DNA of 64,000 nt from Microbacterium mangrovi (lineage in GTDB: Bacteria > Actinomycetota > Actinomycetes > Actinomycetales > Microbacteriaceae), in contig NZ_JTDK01000001.1 in assembly GCF_000802305.1 (NCBI RefSeq), positions 1 through 64,000 of the forward strand, in the 5' to 3' direction. Within the stretch, counting starts at the first letter, position 1; every line of letters begins with the position of its first letter. Positions 7,937 through 17,280 of this stretch are shown piece by piece. The notes below the pieces were generated by a model, which was given only the letters and a program-made list of their open reading frames with translations, was not told the DNA's origin and did not search any database. The translations under genes were made by a program, and so were the position numbers.

Positions 7937-8343
7937 GCGGCATCGCCTACTTCGACACCAGCGCGCTGGTCAAGCGGATCGTGCGCGAGGCAGAGTCGGA
8001 GGCGCTCGCCGACGCCGTCGACGCCCGACGAGGCGACGGCGCGCAGCTGGTGGGGTCCGTCATTGCGAAGATCGAACTCGCCCGCGTTCTTCTGCGACAG
8101 GGTGCGGGCGCAGCCGAGGCCGACCGGGAGTCGCGTGCGGCGCTCGAAGGAATCGCGATCGCCCCGATGACCGATGTGGTGATCGAGTTCGCGCGAGGGA
8201 TCGATCCGCCGATCCTTCGTTCGCTCGACGCTATCCACCTCGCGACGGCCGTCGCGGTCGGCGCGGACGAGGTCTGGACGTACGACTCCCGGCTCGCCGA
8301 TGCCGCCGCGGCCCGGGGCATGCTCGTGCGCGCCCCGGCGTGA
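7933..8343 (+). CDS. vapC: VapC-like PIN-domain toxin (ribonuclease)
   Basis: 136 residues from a GTG start. All four acidic PIN residues that bind Mg are present: D8 (YFDTSALVK), E48 (KIELARV), D99 (SLDAIHLATA) and D118 (TYDSRLADAA). Expected to cut a specific RNA (often a tRNA) when free of VapB; the target cannot be read from sequence. Full length for the family with no sign of decay. Confidence 0.9.
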   Translation: MSGIAYFDTSALVKRIVREAESEALADAVDARRGDGAQLVGSVIAKIELARVLLRQGAGAAEADRESRAALEGIAIAPMTDVVIEFARGIDPPILRSLDAIHLATAVAVGADEVWTYDSRLADAAAARGMLVRAPA

Positions 8344-8374
8344 GCCGCCGCAGGATCCCGGCATCCTGCGCCCG

Positions 8375-8380
8375 TAGAAT
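8375..8380 (+). promoter_or_regulatory. -10 box TAGAAT of the glycyl-tRNA synthetase gene
   Basis: TAGAAT lies ~60 nt before GTG 8441, giving a leader of about 50 nt with a TGGAG Shine-Dalgarno near 8431. This is a conventional leadered gene, unlike many neighbours. Confidence 0.45.
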
Positions 8381-8440
8381 CGAGGGGCCGCGAAATCTTG
8401 CGGCATCCCCCGTGAAACCTCCGCGACCATTGGAGCCACC

Positions 8441-9829
8441 GTGGCCGAACAGTCCCGCCTCGACAAAGTCATCGCCCTCGCCCGCCACCGCGGGTTCGTG
8501 TTCCAGGCCGGTGAGATCTACGGCGGGTCCCGTTCGGCATGGGACTACGGCCCCCTCGGAACCGAGCTGAAAGAGAACATCCGCCGCCAGTGGTGGCAGA
8601 CGTTCGTGCGCGGCCGCGGCGACATGGTCGGCCTCGACTCGTCGGTGATCCTCCCCAAGCGCGTGTGGGAGGCATCCGGCCACGTCGCGACGTTCACCGA
8701 TCCGCTCGTCGAGTGCCTGAGCTGCCACAAGCGCTTCCGCGCTGACACGCTCGTCGAGGACTTCGAGGCCCGGAAAGGCCGCAAGGCCGAGAACGGCCTC
8801 GCCGACGTCCCGTGCCCCAACTGCGGCACGAAGGGTCAGTACACCGAGCCCAAGTCGTTCTCGGGCCTGATGAAGACCTACCTCGGCGTGGTCGACGACG
8901 AGTCCGGCGTGCACTTCCTGCGGCCCGAGACCGCCCAGGGCATCTTCATCAACTTCTCGAACGTCGTGCAGGCCTCGCGCAAGAAGCCGCCGTTCGGCGT
9001 CGGCCAGGTCGGCAAGGCGTTCCGCAACGAGATCACCCCCGGAAACTTCATCTTCCGCACGCGCGAGTTCGAGCAGATGGAGATCGAGTACTTCGTGCCG
9101 CCGGCGGAGGCCCAGGAGTGGTTCGAGCACTGGGTCGAGGAATGCTGGGACTGGTTCGTCGACCTCGGCATCGACCCCGCCAACATGCGCCGGTTCGACG
9201 TGCCCGAAGACGACCGCGCGCACTACTCCGACGGCACCATCGACGTCGAGTACCGCTTCGGCTTCCAGGGCAAGGAGTGGGGCGAGCTGATGGGCGTCGC
9301 CAACCGCACCGATTTCGACCTGTCCAGCCACAGCGAGGCATCCGGCCAGTCGCTGACGTACTTCGACCAGGCATCCGGCGAGAAGTACACGCCGTACGTG
9401 ATCGAGCCGTCGTTCGGACTCACCCGCGCGATGATGGCGTTCCTCGTCGACGCGTACCGCGAGGAGCAGGTGCCCAACGCCAAGGGCGGCACCGACACCC
9501 GCACGGTGCTCGGCCTCGACCCGCGCCTGGCGCCGGTCAAGGTGGCCGTGCTTCCGCTGAGCCGCAACGAGCGCCTGTCGCCGCTGGCCCGCGAGGTCGC
9601 CGACCGCCTGCGCGGCCGCGGCTGGAACACCGACTTCGACGACGCCGGCGCCATCGGCCGCCGCTATCGCCGTCACGACGAGATCGGCACCCCGCTGTGC
9701 GTCACGGTCGACTTCGACTCGCTCGACGACAACGCTGTGACCGTCCGGGACCGCGACACGATGGCCCAGGAGCGCGTGCCGCTCGACGGGCTCGAGACCT
9801 TCCTGGCCGAGCGCCTGCGCGGCGCCTGA
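8441..9829 (+). CDS. glyS: Glycyl-tRNA synthetase (alpha2 type)
   Basis: 462 residues. Class II aminoacyl-tRNA synthetase of the homodimeric type: motif 1 region near [12 protein letters not shown], motif 2 [20 protein letters not shown], motif 3 [13 protein letters not shown], then the C-terminal anticodon-binding domain ([11 protein letters not shown] onwards). A CLSCHKRF...[10 protein letters not shown] insert (~residues 90-128) looks like a zinc knuckle. Charges tRNA-Gly; essential. GTG start with TGGAG upstream. Followed by a long hairpin shared with the converging M20 gene. Confidence 0.97.
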   Translation: MAEQSRLDKVIALARHRGFVFQAGEIYGGSRSAWDYGPLGTELKENIRRQWWQTFVRGRGDMVGLDSSVILPKRVWEASGHVATFTDPLVECLSCHKRFRADTLVEDFEARKGRKAENGLADVPCPNCGTKGQYTEPKSFSGLMKTYLGVVDDESGVHFLRPETAQGIFINFSNVVQASRKKPPFGVGQVGKAFRNEITPGNFIFRTREFEQMEIEYFVPPAEAQEWFEHWVEECWDWFVDLGIDPANMRRFDVPEDDRAHYSDGTIDVEYRFGFQGKEWGELMGVANRTDFDLSSHSEASGQSLTYFDQASGEKYTPYVIEPSFGLTRAMMAFLVDAYREEQVPNAKGGTDTRTVLGLDPRLAPVKVAVLPLSRNERLSPLAREVADRLRGRGWNTDFDDAGAIGRRYRRHDEIGTPLCVTVDFDSLDDNAVTVRDRDTMAQERVPLDGLETFLAERLRGA

Positions 9830-9837
9830 CCGCCGAG

Positions 9838-9896
9838 ACAGGTCGATCCCGACGAGACGGGCCCGTGCCGGGCCGGTTTCGTCGGGATCGCCCTGT
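9838..9896. terminator. Bidirectional terminator, palindrome family C
   Basis: A 59-nt palindrome between two converging genes: outer arms ACAGG/CCCTGT, inner CGATCCCGACGA against TCGTCGGGATCG, with GGGCCCGTGCCGGGCC in the loop. It begins with CCGAGACAGG, the word shared with the hairpins at 13646 and 39039. Confidence 0.75.
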
Positions 9897-9908
9897 TTCG
9901 AGAGACGC

Positions 9909-11081
9909 TCAGCGCGCGGCGACCTCCGCGAGCAGTCGGGCGCGCTCGGCGGGGTCGGATGCCACCGCGGCCGCCGCTGCGGCGAGGCCGTACGCGGCAT
10001 CCAGGATCGCGGCATCCGCACCGGGGGCCGCGCCGGCGGCGGCGAAGTCGGCGGTGTGGTGCACCGCGCCGGCGACGTCGTAGCCGATCATCGGGTGGAT
10101 GCTGGGCACCCGGTGGGACACGTCGCCCATGTCGGTGGACCCCACGGCCGGGCCGTCGAGGCGCACGGTACGGCCGATCCCGGCGAGGGCGTCCGCATAC
10201 GCGCGGCACAGCGCGGCGTCCTGCCGCAGATCCGCGAAGGGATGCCCGACCGGCTCGATCGTGAGGGTGCACCCGGTCGCCAGGGCGCCGGCCTCGTAGC
10301 ACCGCTGCACCCGCTCCCAGAGCGCATCGAGCTGCTCCTTCCGCGGGGCGCGCAGCTCGACGCGCGCCGTCGCCCGCGCCGGGATGACGTTGGGCGCGGT
10401 GCCGCCGTCGACGACGATCGACGACATGATCACGTCGCTCGGCAGCTGCTGGCGGGCGAGGGCGGTCGCGGTCTGGGCGATGACGATCGCATCGAGCGCG
10501 TTGACCCCTTCGCTCGGCGCCGCGGCCGCATGCGCGCCGCGTCCGTGGAAGGTCAGATCCCAGCAGCCGAGCGCGAGCGATGACGCCCCGACGTTGTCCT
10601 CGCCGGCCGCATGGGCCATCATCGCGATCGCGGCGCCGTCGAAGAACCCGGCGTCGAGGAGGTCGACCTTGCCGCCCCAGGACTCCTCGGCCGGGGTTCC
10701 GAGCACGAGCACGGTGAGCCCCAGCCGACCGGCGAGCGGCTGCAGCGCGAGGGCGGTACCGACTGCGGACGCGGCGTTCACGTTGTGCCCGCAGCCGTGT
10801 CCGATCTCGGGCAGGGCGTCGTACTCGACGCACACCGCCACCACGAACTCGCCGGTCCCGAAGGTCGCGGCGAACGCGGTCGGCTGTTCGGGCTGGGGGA
10901 GATCGAAGGAGAAGCCGGCATCCTGCAGGACCTCCTTCACGCGTGCGACGGCGCGGAACTCCTCGCCGCCGAGCTCCGGGTCCGCGTGGATCGCGTGGCT
11001 CAGCGCGACGAGGCCGTCCCGGTGCGCGTCGACGGACGCGCGCACCTCGTCGCGGATGTCGGTCAGGATGTCGAGAGTCAT
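9909..11081 (-). CDS. M20-family amidohydrolase / peptidase
   Basis: 390 residues. Metal-site landmarks of the M20D amidohydrolase group: AVCVEYDALPEIGHGCGHNV (~residues 82-101), GTPAEESWGGKVDL (catalytic Glu pair), MAHAAGEDN, then a dimerisation lid with HGRGAHAAAAPSEGVNALDA, and a C-terminal PAVGSTDMGDVS metal ligand region. Closest in style to AbgB/p-aminobenzoyl-glutamate hydrolase-like proteins, but the substrate is not certain. Its ATG overlaps the stop of the MFS gene by 4 nt, so a transporter and a deacylase are made together. Confidence 0.85.
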   Translation of the reverse strand: MTLDILTDIRDEVRASVDAHRDGLVALSHAIHADPELGGEEFRAVARVKEVLQDAGFSFDLPQPEQPTAFAATFGTGEFVVAVCVEYDALPEIGHGCGHNVNAASAVGTALALQPLAGRLGLTVLVLGTPAEESWGGKVDLLDAGFFDGAAIAMMAHAAGEDNVGASSLALGCWDLTFHGRGAHAAAAPSEGVNALDAIVIAQTATALARQQLPSDVIMSSIVVDGGTAPNVIPARATARVELRAPRKEQLDALWERVQRCYEAGALATGCTLTIEPVGHPFADLRQDAALCRAYADALAGIGRTVRLDGPAVGSTDMGDVSHRVPSIHPMIGYDVAGAVHHTADFAAAGAAPGADAAILDAAYGLAAAAAAVASDPAERARLLAEVAAR

Positions 11082-12496
11082 GCAGTCGCCTCCGGAGCGG
11101 TCTTGCGGGGATACCTCAGTGCGACGATGCCGGCGAGGGCCGCCGCGACGAGCAGCGTGACCCAGATGCCGACGATGCCGCCGAGCGCGATGTGGCCGTC
11201 GGGGGCCACGAACACCGTCGAGATCAGTTTGACGGCGGCGGCGCCGATCGCGATGCCGACCGACAGCGCCAGTTCGTTCAGACCCGCGGCGGTCGCGGTC
11301 TCGTCCACCGGCACGCCTTCGACGCTGAGGGTGCGGGTGGCCGCCTGATAGGCGCCGATGCCGAGGTAGAACACGCTGAATCCGGCGATGTACCCGGCGG
11401 CGGTGCCGTGCAGCGCGGCCATCAGCACGAACCCGACCGCGAGCAGCGCGGCCGCGGTGAACAGGGCGGCGCGCTCGCCGACCCGGCGCATGTACGGCGG
11501 CAGGGCGAGCGACGACGCGAACGCGAGCACCGAGCAGGCGGCGAGGATCACGGCGATGGCCAGCGGATCCATGCCGAAGCCGTACGAGGTGGCCGCGTCA
11601 TCCGCGTGGAGGAAGATCCCGTTGGTTCCGAAGTAGCTGATCGAGGCGAACCCGAAGAGGAACGTCACCACGGTGATGGTGCGCACGCGCGGGATCGAGA
11701 GCATCCGCAGGTCGATGAAGCGGACCGCGTCGGTGCGCCGGTCGAGCCGCCACCAGACCGCAAGCAGAGCGACGCCGCCGAGGCCGGTGACGAGGGTGAG
11801 CGGTGACAGCCAGCCCCAGTCCCCGCCCATCGACAGTGCCGTGACGAACCCGATGAGACCGAGCGTGCAGGATGCCAGCGGCACGGCGGCCAGGCGCTCG
11901 CGGGTGCCCTCGAGGCCCTTCGGCAGGAACAGGGATGCGACGAGCGCGATGACCGCGAACGGCACCGCGACCCAGAACCCGAGCGTCGGGCGCTGCGCAC
12001 CGACGACACCGGCGAGGAGCCCGCCGAGGCCCACTGTGATCATCAGGGTGGCGATCATCGCGCCGACGCCGCTGCGGGTGGCGGCGGCATCCGTGGCGCG
12101 CAGGATCCCCATCATCAGCGGGATGAAGCCGACGACGCAGGTGAGCAGCACCACGCCGACGGTGACCGTCGCGAGCGTCGGCCACAGGGCCATGAGGAAC
12201 ACGCCCACCGCGACGATGACGGCGGTGATCCGCAGGATGAGGCGGCAGCCCAGGCTGTCGCCGAGGCGCGAGATGACCGGTGTGAAGACGGCGAACGCGA
12301 CCGACGAGATGAGGAACAGGCCGTTGATGGTGGGGTCGTCGATCTTCAGCTCGGGCCCGAGGGCGGGCAGGATCGGGTTGAGGTAGCCCTGCGTGATGCC
12401 GGACAGGGCCTCGATGAGGGCCATCGCGACGATGACGCCGGCCATCGGCGCGGCGGTGCGCGACCGCACGGCGGTGGGGGAGGGGGCGGAGGACAT
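11078..12496 (-). CDS. MFS transporter
   Basis: 472 residues with 12-14 hydrophobic segments; starts at the ATG giving MSSAPSPTAVRSRTAAPMAG. SRLGDSLGCRLILR after the second helix is the loop 2-3 MFS motif. The general shape and the mid-protein DLRMLSIPRVRTITVVTFL resemble the DHA2 drug-exporter side of the superfamily. First gene of an operon with the M20 enzyme; a double-Lrp regulator is read divergently 87 nt away and is the obvious candidate regulator. It may import the substrate hydrolysed by the M20 enzyme or export a product; direction cannot be read from sequence. Confidence 0.85.
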   Translation of the reverse strand: MSSAPSPTAVRSRTAAPMAGVIVAMALIEALSGITQGYLNPILPALGPELKIDDPTINGLFLISSVAFAVFTPVISRLGDSLGCRLILRITAVIVAVGVFLMALWPTLATVTVGVVLLTCVVGFIPLMMGILRATDAAATRSGVGAMIATLMITVGLGGLLAGVVGAQRPTLGFWVAVPFAVIALVASLFLPKGLEGTRERLAAVPLASCTLGLIGFVTALSMGGDWGWLSPLTLVTGLGGVALLAVWWRLDRRTDAVRFIDLRMLSIPRVRTITVVTFLFGFASISYFGTNGIFLHADDAATSYGFGMDPLAIAVILAACSVLAFASSLALPPYMRRVGERAALFTAAALLAVGFVLMAALHGTAAGYIAGFSVFYLGIGAYQAATRTLSVEGVPVDETATAAGLNELALSVGIAIGAAAVKLISTVFVAPDGHIALGGIVGIWVTLLVAAALAGIVALRYPRKTAPEATA

Positions 12497-12583
12497 GGGC
12501 GCGGGATTCCTTCGGTGGAGGGGGCATCCACGTCTTCGTGGACGACGCCCACCGTATTTTTCGCCGGGACCGTCCGTGCCAGA

Positions 12584-13618
12584 ATGCAGGAATCGGACAG
12601 ATTGGCGATCAGGATGCCGGAATCCACTGATCCTGCGGAGATCGATCTCGCGCTGCTCGGTGCGCTGGAGGTAAACCCGCGCGCCGAGTGGACGGCGGTG
12701 GGCGCTGCCCTGGACCTCTCCGCCACGACCGTCGCCCGGCGCTGGGCGACGCTCGCGGCGGCGGGCGACGCCTGGGTGACGCCGGCGCCGGGCCACCGGT
12801 TCGTCGAGGAGGCGGGCTGCGCCTTCGCGTTCCTCGCCGTCGAGCCGCGCCGGCTGGAGGAGGCGATCGCGGCGCTCGGCGCCTCCCCGGTCTTCGCGAC
12901 CATGTCGCGGGTCACCGGCGAGTTCGATCTGATGGTGGACTGCTTCGGGGCATCCCTGACGTCGCTCCTCGACGAGATCGGCACGGCGCTGGCCGGCGTC
13001 CCCGGCATCCTGCGGTCGGAGGTGGTCGTCACCACCCGCGTGCACCGGCACGGCACGCAGTGGCGGTCGGGCACGATCGCGCGCGACCAGGCCCGCACGC
13101 TGCAGCAGCAGCAGCGGCCGGCGTCCGCGGGCCGGCGCCGGGTCGAGGCGCAGCTGGTGGACGCACTCACGCACGACGGGCGCACGTCGTGGGAGCAGCT
13201 CGGGGCGGTGCTCGGCCGCTCGGCGCAGACGGCCCGCCGCCACACCGACGCGCTGCTCGGCCGCGGCATCCTGACGCTCCGCTGCGACCGCGCGCGGCGG
13301 TTCGATTCGTCGCGCCGGGAGGCGTCGTACCTGGTGAGCGTTCCGGCGCCCCGGCTCGAGGAGGCGGCGCGGTTCTTCGCCGATCAGGCATCCTGCCGGC
13401 TCAGCGCGGAGGTGATCGGGCGCGTCAACCTCGTCGCCACGCTGTGGGTGCGCGACCTCGCCGAACTGCAGCGCATCGAGGCGAACCTCGCAGCCCGGGT
13501 GCCGGAGGCCGTCGTCCGCGAGCGCACCCTGTCGTTCCGCACGGACAAGCGGCTCGGGCACGTGCTGGATGCCGCCGGGCGCACCACCGCCGTGGTGCCG
13601 ATGGTGTTTCCGGCCTGA
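12584..13618 (+). CDS. Lrp/AsnC-family regulator with duplicated HTH-ligand modules
   Basis: 344 residues, about twice the length of a classical Lrp. Module 1: HTH (EIDLALLGALEVNPRAEWTA, then DLSATTVARRWATL) and a ligand-binding fold (AFLAVEPRRLEEAIAALGAS). Module 2: HTH (VEAQLVDALTHDGRTSWEQL, then RSAQTARRHTDALLGRG) and YLVSVPAPRLEEAARFFAD. Double-Lrp proteins are known in actinobacteria. ATG 12584 is used; ATG 12614 (MPESTDP) is a plausible shorter start. Divergent from the MFS/M20 operon, which it probably controls in response to a small molecule, perhaps an amino acid derivative. Confidence 0.85.
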   Translation: MQESDRLAIRMPESTDPAEIDLALLGALEVNPRAEWTAVGAALDLSATTVARRWATLAAAGDAWVTPAPGHRFVEEAGCAFAFLAVEPRRLEEAIAALGASPVFATMSRVTGEFDLMVDCFGASLTSLLDEIGTALAGVPGILRSEVVVTTRVHRHGTQWRSGTIARDQARTLQQQQRPASAGRRRVEAQLVDALTHDGRTSWEQLGAVLGRSAQTARRHTDALLGRGILTLRCDRARRFDSSRREASYLVSVPAPRLEEAARFFADQASCRLSAEVIGRVNLVATLWVRDLAELQRIEANLAARVPEAVVRERTLSFRTDKRLGHVLDAAGRTTAVVPMVFPA

Positions 13619-13645
13619 CGCCGCCGCGTGCGCGGCTCGGCCACC

Positions 13646-13716
13646 GCCGAGACAGGCCGATGGCGCCGAGACGGGCCCGCGGTGCCCATGTTCCGGCGGC
13701 GCGGACCTGTCTCGGC
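13646..13716. terminator. Convergent-gene hairpin, palindrome family C
   Basis: GCCGAGACAGG (13646) pairs exactly with CCTGTCTCGGC (13706) between two genes that end facing each other. Inner pairing is weaker. Same family as the hairpins at 9838 and 39039. Confidence 0.65.
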
Positions 13717-13730
13717 GTGAGGGCGCCGGG

Positions 13731-14255
13731 TCAGTGCCGGTACGTGCCGTGGATGATGGCGCGGCCGAGGGTCTTGAAGGCGAGGTTGAACGACACCACC
13801 GCGGGCGTCGCGTCGGGGCGAACGCCCAGAGACTCGGCGCCGACGGCGTGCACGACGAAGAAGTAGCGGTGCACCTGGTCGCCCTGAGGCGGCGCGGCAC
13901 CCATGAAGCCGGCGTCGCCGCCGTCGTTTCGCACGTGGAACGCCCGGCCGGGCAGGGTGCGGGATGCCGCACCGGTGTCGAGGCTCGTGACGTCGCCGGG
14001 CAGGTCCACCAGCACCCAGTGCCAGAAGCCCGACGGGGTCGGGGCATCCGGATCGAAGCACGTGACCACGAACGACTTCGTGCCTTCGGGGGCGCCGGAC
14101 CAGCTGAGCTGGGGTGAGGTGTTGCCGAACTCGGCGACCTGGTCGTCCTTCAGCGGGGCGCCGTCGGTGACGTCGGCGCTGGTCACGGTGAACGACGGGA
14201 CGGCGGGAAGCAGCGGGTACGGATCGGGAGCGACGGGTCGATCGAGGGAGGCCAT
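13731..14255 (-). CDS. PEBP / YbhB-YbcL-family protein (Raf kinase inhibitor-like)
   Basis: 174 residues from the ATG giving [20 protein letters not shown]. Family signatures: [41 protein letters not shown] (ligand pocket with DPDAP and the HW pair) and [10 protein letters not shown]. Bacterial members are cytosolic or periplasmic small-ligand-binding proteins of unclear role; no signal peptide is seen here. The start is supported by a TAAGGT -10 box 7 nt upstream, which rules out longer in-frame starts. Confidence 0.9.
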   Translation of the reverse strand: MASLDRPVAPDPYPLLPAVPSFTVTSADVTDGAPLKDDQVAEFGNTSPQLSWSGAPEGTKSFVVTCFDPDAPTPSGFWHWVLVDLPGDVTSLDTGAASRTLPGRAFHVRNDGGDAGFMGAAPPQGDQVHRYFFVVHAVGAESLGVRPDATPAVVSFNLAFKTLGRAIIHGTYRH

Positions 14256-14262
14256 AGCGGCG

Positions 14263-14268
14263 ACCTTA
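14263..14268 (-). promoter_or_regulatory. -10 box TAAGGT, leaderless-type
   Basis: Read on the minus strand, TAAGGT ends 7 nt before the ATG at 14255. Confidence 0.5.
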
Positions 14269-14361
14269 CGCCTTCGGATGCCGACGCGCCCCTCATTGCG
14301 GCCGAGTGCTGCGCTCGGGCAGGATGCTGTCATCGATCGGCCCGACCGCGGAAGGCCCGCC

Positions 14362-14919
14362 ATGACTTCGCCCCACCGGCCACGCCGTCGTCCCCGCGCC
14401 ATCGGGGTCGCGATCGCCGGGCTCGTCCTCGCCGTCGGCCTGGCGGCATGCAGCGGCGGCGGTGGGCTGCCGACCGGCTCGCCCACCGTTCAGCTGCCCA
14501 CGGCCTCGCCGACGGTGACCCTGCCGACGCGCACGCCGATCCCGACGCCGACGCGCACGCCGATCCTGCCGACGCGCACACCGACCCCGACACCGGAACC
14601 GACACCGACGCCGACCCGCACCGCCGTGCTGCCGACGCGCACCCCGACACCGACCCCGACGGCGCCGGCTCCGGTGGTTCCGGTCCCGACGCCGGCATCA
14701 CCCACGCCGACCGCGACCCCGACCGAGACGCCCACGCCGAGCCCGACGCCGACCGCGAGCTCCACCCCGTCGCCGTCGCCGACCGCGATCGCGGAGCAGA
14801 ACGCCGCCGCCGAATCGCCGTGGGTGTGGTGGGTGCTCGGCATCCTGATCGCCGGCGGCGCGACCACCGCGATCGTCGTGGCCGCCCGGCGCCGCAAGGC
14901 GGGGCCGCCGCAGCCCTAG
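14362..14919 (+). CDS. Pro/Thr-repeat lipoprotein with C-terminal membrane anchor
   Basis: 185 residues. An Arg-rich N-terminus (HRPRRRPR) and hydrophobic core end in a lipobox LAAC with Cys30, predicting a lipidated exported protein. Residues ~35-143 are a low-complexity rod of TPTPT / [10 protein letters not shown] repeats. A hydrophobic stretch ([21 protein letters not shown]) followed by RRRK forms a second membrane segment. Having both a lipid anchor and a C-terminal helix is odd; the rod would form an extended loop outside the membrane, a likely O-mannosylation substrate. No enzymatic domain. The repeats are prone to length change. Confidence 0.7.
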   Translation: MTSPHRPRRRPRAIGVAIAGLVLAVGLAACSGGGGLPTGSPTVQLPTASPTVTLPTRTPIPTPTRTPILPTRTPTPTPEPTPTPTRTAVLPTRTPTPTPTAPAPVVPVPTPASPTPTATPTETPTPSPTPTASSTPSPSPTAIAEQNAAAESPWVWWVLGILIAGGATTAIVVAARRRKAGPPQP

Positions 14920-14926
14920 CGGCCGG

Positions 14927-15511
14927 TCACGCCGACTTGGCGGCGGCCTTCATCGCGCGCTTGTGCTCGCGGACGAGGGTGAGCGACTCGGGCGAGACGA
15001 TGTCGGCGACGCTGCGGAACGAGCCCTCCTCGCCGTACGGGGCGGATGCCTCCCGCCAGCCGGCTCCGTCGAATCCGCACTGCTTGCCGAGCAGCGCCAG
15101 GAAGATCTTCGCCTTCTGCTCTCCGAAACCGGGCAGTGCCTTGAGGCGCTTCAGCACGGTCGCGCCGTCGGGGGCGGACCCTGCGGTATCCGGCTCGGTC
15201 CACAGGGCCGAGGCATCCCCACCCCACTCGTCGACGAGCGACTGGCACAGCGCCTGCACGCGTGCGGCCATCGACCCCGGGAACCGGTGCACGGCCGGCG
15301 GCGTCTTGAACGCGGCGGCGAACTCGTCGGGGTCGTAGCCGGCGATCGTCGCGGCATCCACCGAGCCGACGCGCTCCCGGATCTTCAGCGGCCCGGCGAA
15401 CGCGGTCTCCATGGCGACCTGCTGGTCCAGCAGCATCCCGATGAGCAGAGCCAGCGGGTCTTCGGTGAGCAGTTCGTCGGCGGCCGGGTCGGCGGTGATG
15501 TGGAGCGACAT
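14927..15511 (-). CDS. HhH-GPD-type base-excision DNA repair protein
   Basis: 194 residues. LLIGMLLDQQVAMETAFAGP matches the first helices of HhH-GPD glycosylases, and LKALPGFGEQKAKIFLALLG (~residues 122-142) is the helix-hairpin-helix that contacts DNA. The usual catalytic Lys/Asp after the hairpin is not obvious and there is no FeS Cys cluster, so the lesion specificity and even catalysis are open. The C-terminus is Lys/Ala-rich. Confidence 0.8.
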   Translation of the reverse strand: MSLHITADPAADELLTEDPLALLIGMLLDQQVAMETAFAGPLKIRERVGSVDAATIAGYDPDEFAAAFKTPPAVHRFPGSMAARVQALCQSLVDEWGGDASALWTEPDTAGSAPDGATVLKRLKALPGFGEQKAKIFLALLGKQCGFDGAGWREASAPYGEEGSFRSVADIVSPESLTLVREHKRAMKAAAKSA

Positions 15512-15551
15512 GTCTCCAGTGTCTCAGGCCGGATGCCGGGACCGGGAGGCG

Positions 15552-15962
15552 CTAGTTGATGATCTCGCCGCGCTCGTCCGCGCGGATGGCGGCGAGGCGC
15601 TCCCGCCAGGCCTGCAGCGCCTCCGGGGCGAGACGGGTCCAGTCGTCGACCTCGGCGACGACGCGCAGCGGCTCCGTGCTGCGGTATGAGCGGGTCGGGT
15701 TGCCGGGGAACTTCTTGTCGGTGACGTTCGGGTCGTTCTCGAATGCGCCGGTCGGCTCGACGCGGTAGACGCGTGGTTCGGCGTCGCCCGCGGCGAGCTC
15801 CGCCGCGAGCCCGGCGCCGTCGGGCAGCGCCGTGAAGTAGATGTGGTTCATCACGATCTCGGGCCGGTAGTTCGACCGGAAGCCCGCGGTGAGGAGGTCG
15901 CCCGGGCGCAGATCGGCCTTGGTGCCGTGGAAGAACGGACCGTCGTCGAGCGTCGCACTCAT
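15552..15962 (-). CDS. arr: Rifampin ADP-ribosyltransferase (Arr)
   Basis: 136 residues, the usual Arr size. Signature residues: GPFFHGTKADLRPGDLL (NAD-binding His), SNYRPEIVMNHIYFTA (Tyr), RVYRVEPTGAFENDPNVTDK and the C-terminal TRSYRSTEPLRVV. Arr transfers ADP-ribose from NAD to a hydroxyl of rifamycins and so inactivates them. Family members are common on chromosomes of environmental actinobacteria; the location beside hemA with normal codon use suggests intrinsic rather than acquired resistance. Confidence 0.95.
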   Translation of the reverse strand: MSATLDDGPFFHGTKADLRPGDLLTAGFRSNYRPEIVMNHIYFTALPDGAGLAAELAAGDAEPRVYRVEPTGAFENDPNVTDKKFPGNPTRSYRSTEPLRVVAEVDDWTRLAPEALQAWRERLAAIRADERGEIIN

Positions 15963-15967
15963 CGGCG

Positions 15968-17218
15968 TCAGGCGGATGCCGCGGTGTCCGAGCCCTCGTC
16001 GGATTCGGCGTCCTCGTCGGGGACGGCGCCGAACAGCGTCGCGATCGCGTCGGTGAAGCGGTCGGCGTGACCCTGCTCGGCGAGTTCCTGTGCGCGCACG
16101 CTCGGGGTGTGCAGCAGCACGCCGACCATGTGGCGGAGGGCCTGCTCGATGCGTCCGTCGTCGCCCTTTCCGCGGGCGCGGTCGATCTCGGCGTCCAGCA
16201 CCCCGAACACGTGGCGGCGCAGGGCCACGACGGCGGGGGCGACGTTGCGGTGCTCGCCGAGCACGGTGAACCGGCGGGCGGCATCCAGCACCACCTGGCG
16301 GGCGGCATCCGTCGCCTGCAGCTCATCGAGCGGGGCATGCAGGCGGATGAGCTCCAGGTCGAGCAGGGCGACGCCCTTCGCGGCGACGGCCGGGTCGACG
16401 TTGCGCGGCATGCCGAGGTCGATGATGAGGCCGGGGGCCCGCTTGCCGATCACGTCGGCGGTGATCGCGAGGTCGGACGTGCAGGTGATGACGAGGTCGG
16501 CGGATGCCACGGCATCCCGAAGGTCGGTCGACACTGCGATCTGGTGCTTGAGGGCGAACCGCTCGCCCCGGCCCGACGGCGAGAAGACGGTGATGTCGCG
16601 GGCGCCGTGGTCGCGCAGCGCGGCGAGGGTCGCCGCGGCGTACGATCCGGTGCCGACCAGCAGCACGCGCAGGGCGGTCCAGTCGGCGACGCGACTGTCG
16701 GCGAGTTCGAGCGACAGGCGCACCAGCGAACGGCCGGCGCGGCCGAGCGCGGTGGCGTTCTTCACGCCGCGCTGCGTCTCGGACGCGCGCTGGAACAGAC
16801 GCTCCAGCTCGGGAGTCGTGGTGCCTTCGTGGCGGGCGGTCTTGAGCGCGCGGCGCACCTGGCCCGCGATCTCGCCTTCGCCGACGACGACCGACTCCAG
16901 GCCGGAGGCCACCGAGAACAGGTGCTGGGCGACGTCGTTGCCCTCGACCACGCGGTACGACCCGTCGAACGACGAGGCCGGCACTCCGGTCGCCTGCCCG
17001 ATCGCCTGCAGCGTCGCCTCGACGCCGGCTCCGGGGGTGAGCGGCTCGGCCATGTCGACGTACGCCTCGAACCGGTTGCACGTCGAGACGACGACGGCGC
17101 CCTGGACGGGCTCGCCCTGCGCCACGATCGCCGGTCCGAGCGCGGACGTGTGCGCACTGAGCTGCTCGAGCAGCTCGAAGGAAGCGGTCTTGTGACTCGC
17201 GGACACGCACAGAAGCAC
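15968..17218 (-). CDS. hemA: Glutamyl-tRNA reductase
   Basis: 416 residues. Catalytic Cys47 lies in VVVSTCNRFEAYVD; substrate-binding SVASGLESVVVGEGEIAGQV, NADPH-domain VLLVGTGSYAAATLAALRDHG and the C-terminal dimerisation helix are all present. Reduces Glu-tRNA to glutamate-1-semialdehyde, first committed step of the C5 tetrapyrrole route; hemL (25425) performs the next step. It is transcribed opposite to the rest of the heme genes, so supply of the first intermediate can be set separately. The Asp/Glu-rich last 20 residues are an extension. The upstream region contains a 97-bp tandem duplication. Confidence 0.97.
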   Translation of the reverse strand: MLLCVSASHKTASFELLEQLSAHTSALGPAIVAQGEPVQGAVVVSTCNRFEAYVDMAEPLTPGAGVEATLQAIGQATGVPASSFDGSYRVVEGNDVAQHLFSVASGLESVVVGEGEIAGQVRRALKTARHEGTTTPELERLFQRASETQRGVKNATALGRAGRSLVRLSLELADSRVADWTALRVLLVGTGSYAAATLAALRDHGARDITVFSPSGRGERFALKHQIAVSTDLRDAVASADLVITCTSDLAITADVIGKRAPGLIIDLGMPRNVDPAVAAKGVALLDLELIRLHAPLDELQATDAARQVVLDAARRFTVLGEHRNVAPAVVALRRHVFGVLDAEIDRARGKGDDGRIEQALRHMVGVLLHTPSVRAQELAEQGHADRFTDAIATLFGAVPDEDAESDEGSDTAASA

Positions 17219-17280
17219 GCAGGCATTTTACGCCTCCTCTCTGAGGGCCCCCTGCGGAGGCGGGTGGGGCCGTCGTGAGG

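Noticed and set aside
11078..14047. A reading frame of nearly 1000 codons on the minus strand
   Set aside because: Only the part from 12496 down is an MFS protein; the rest is open by chance in high-GC DNA and lies antisense to the Lrp-type gene.
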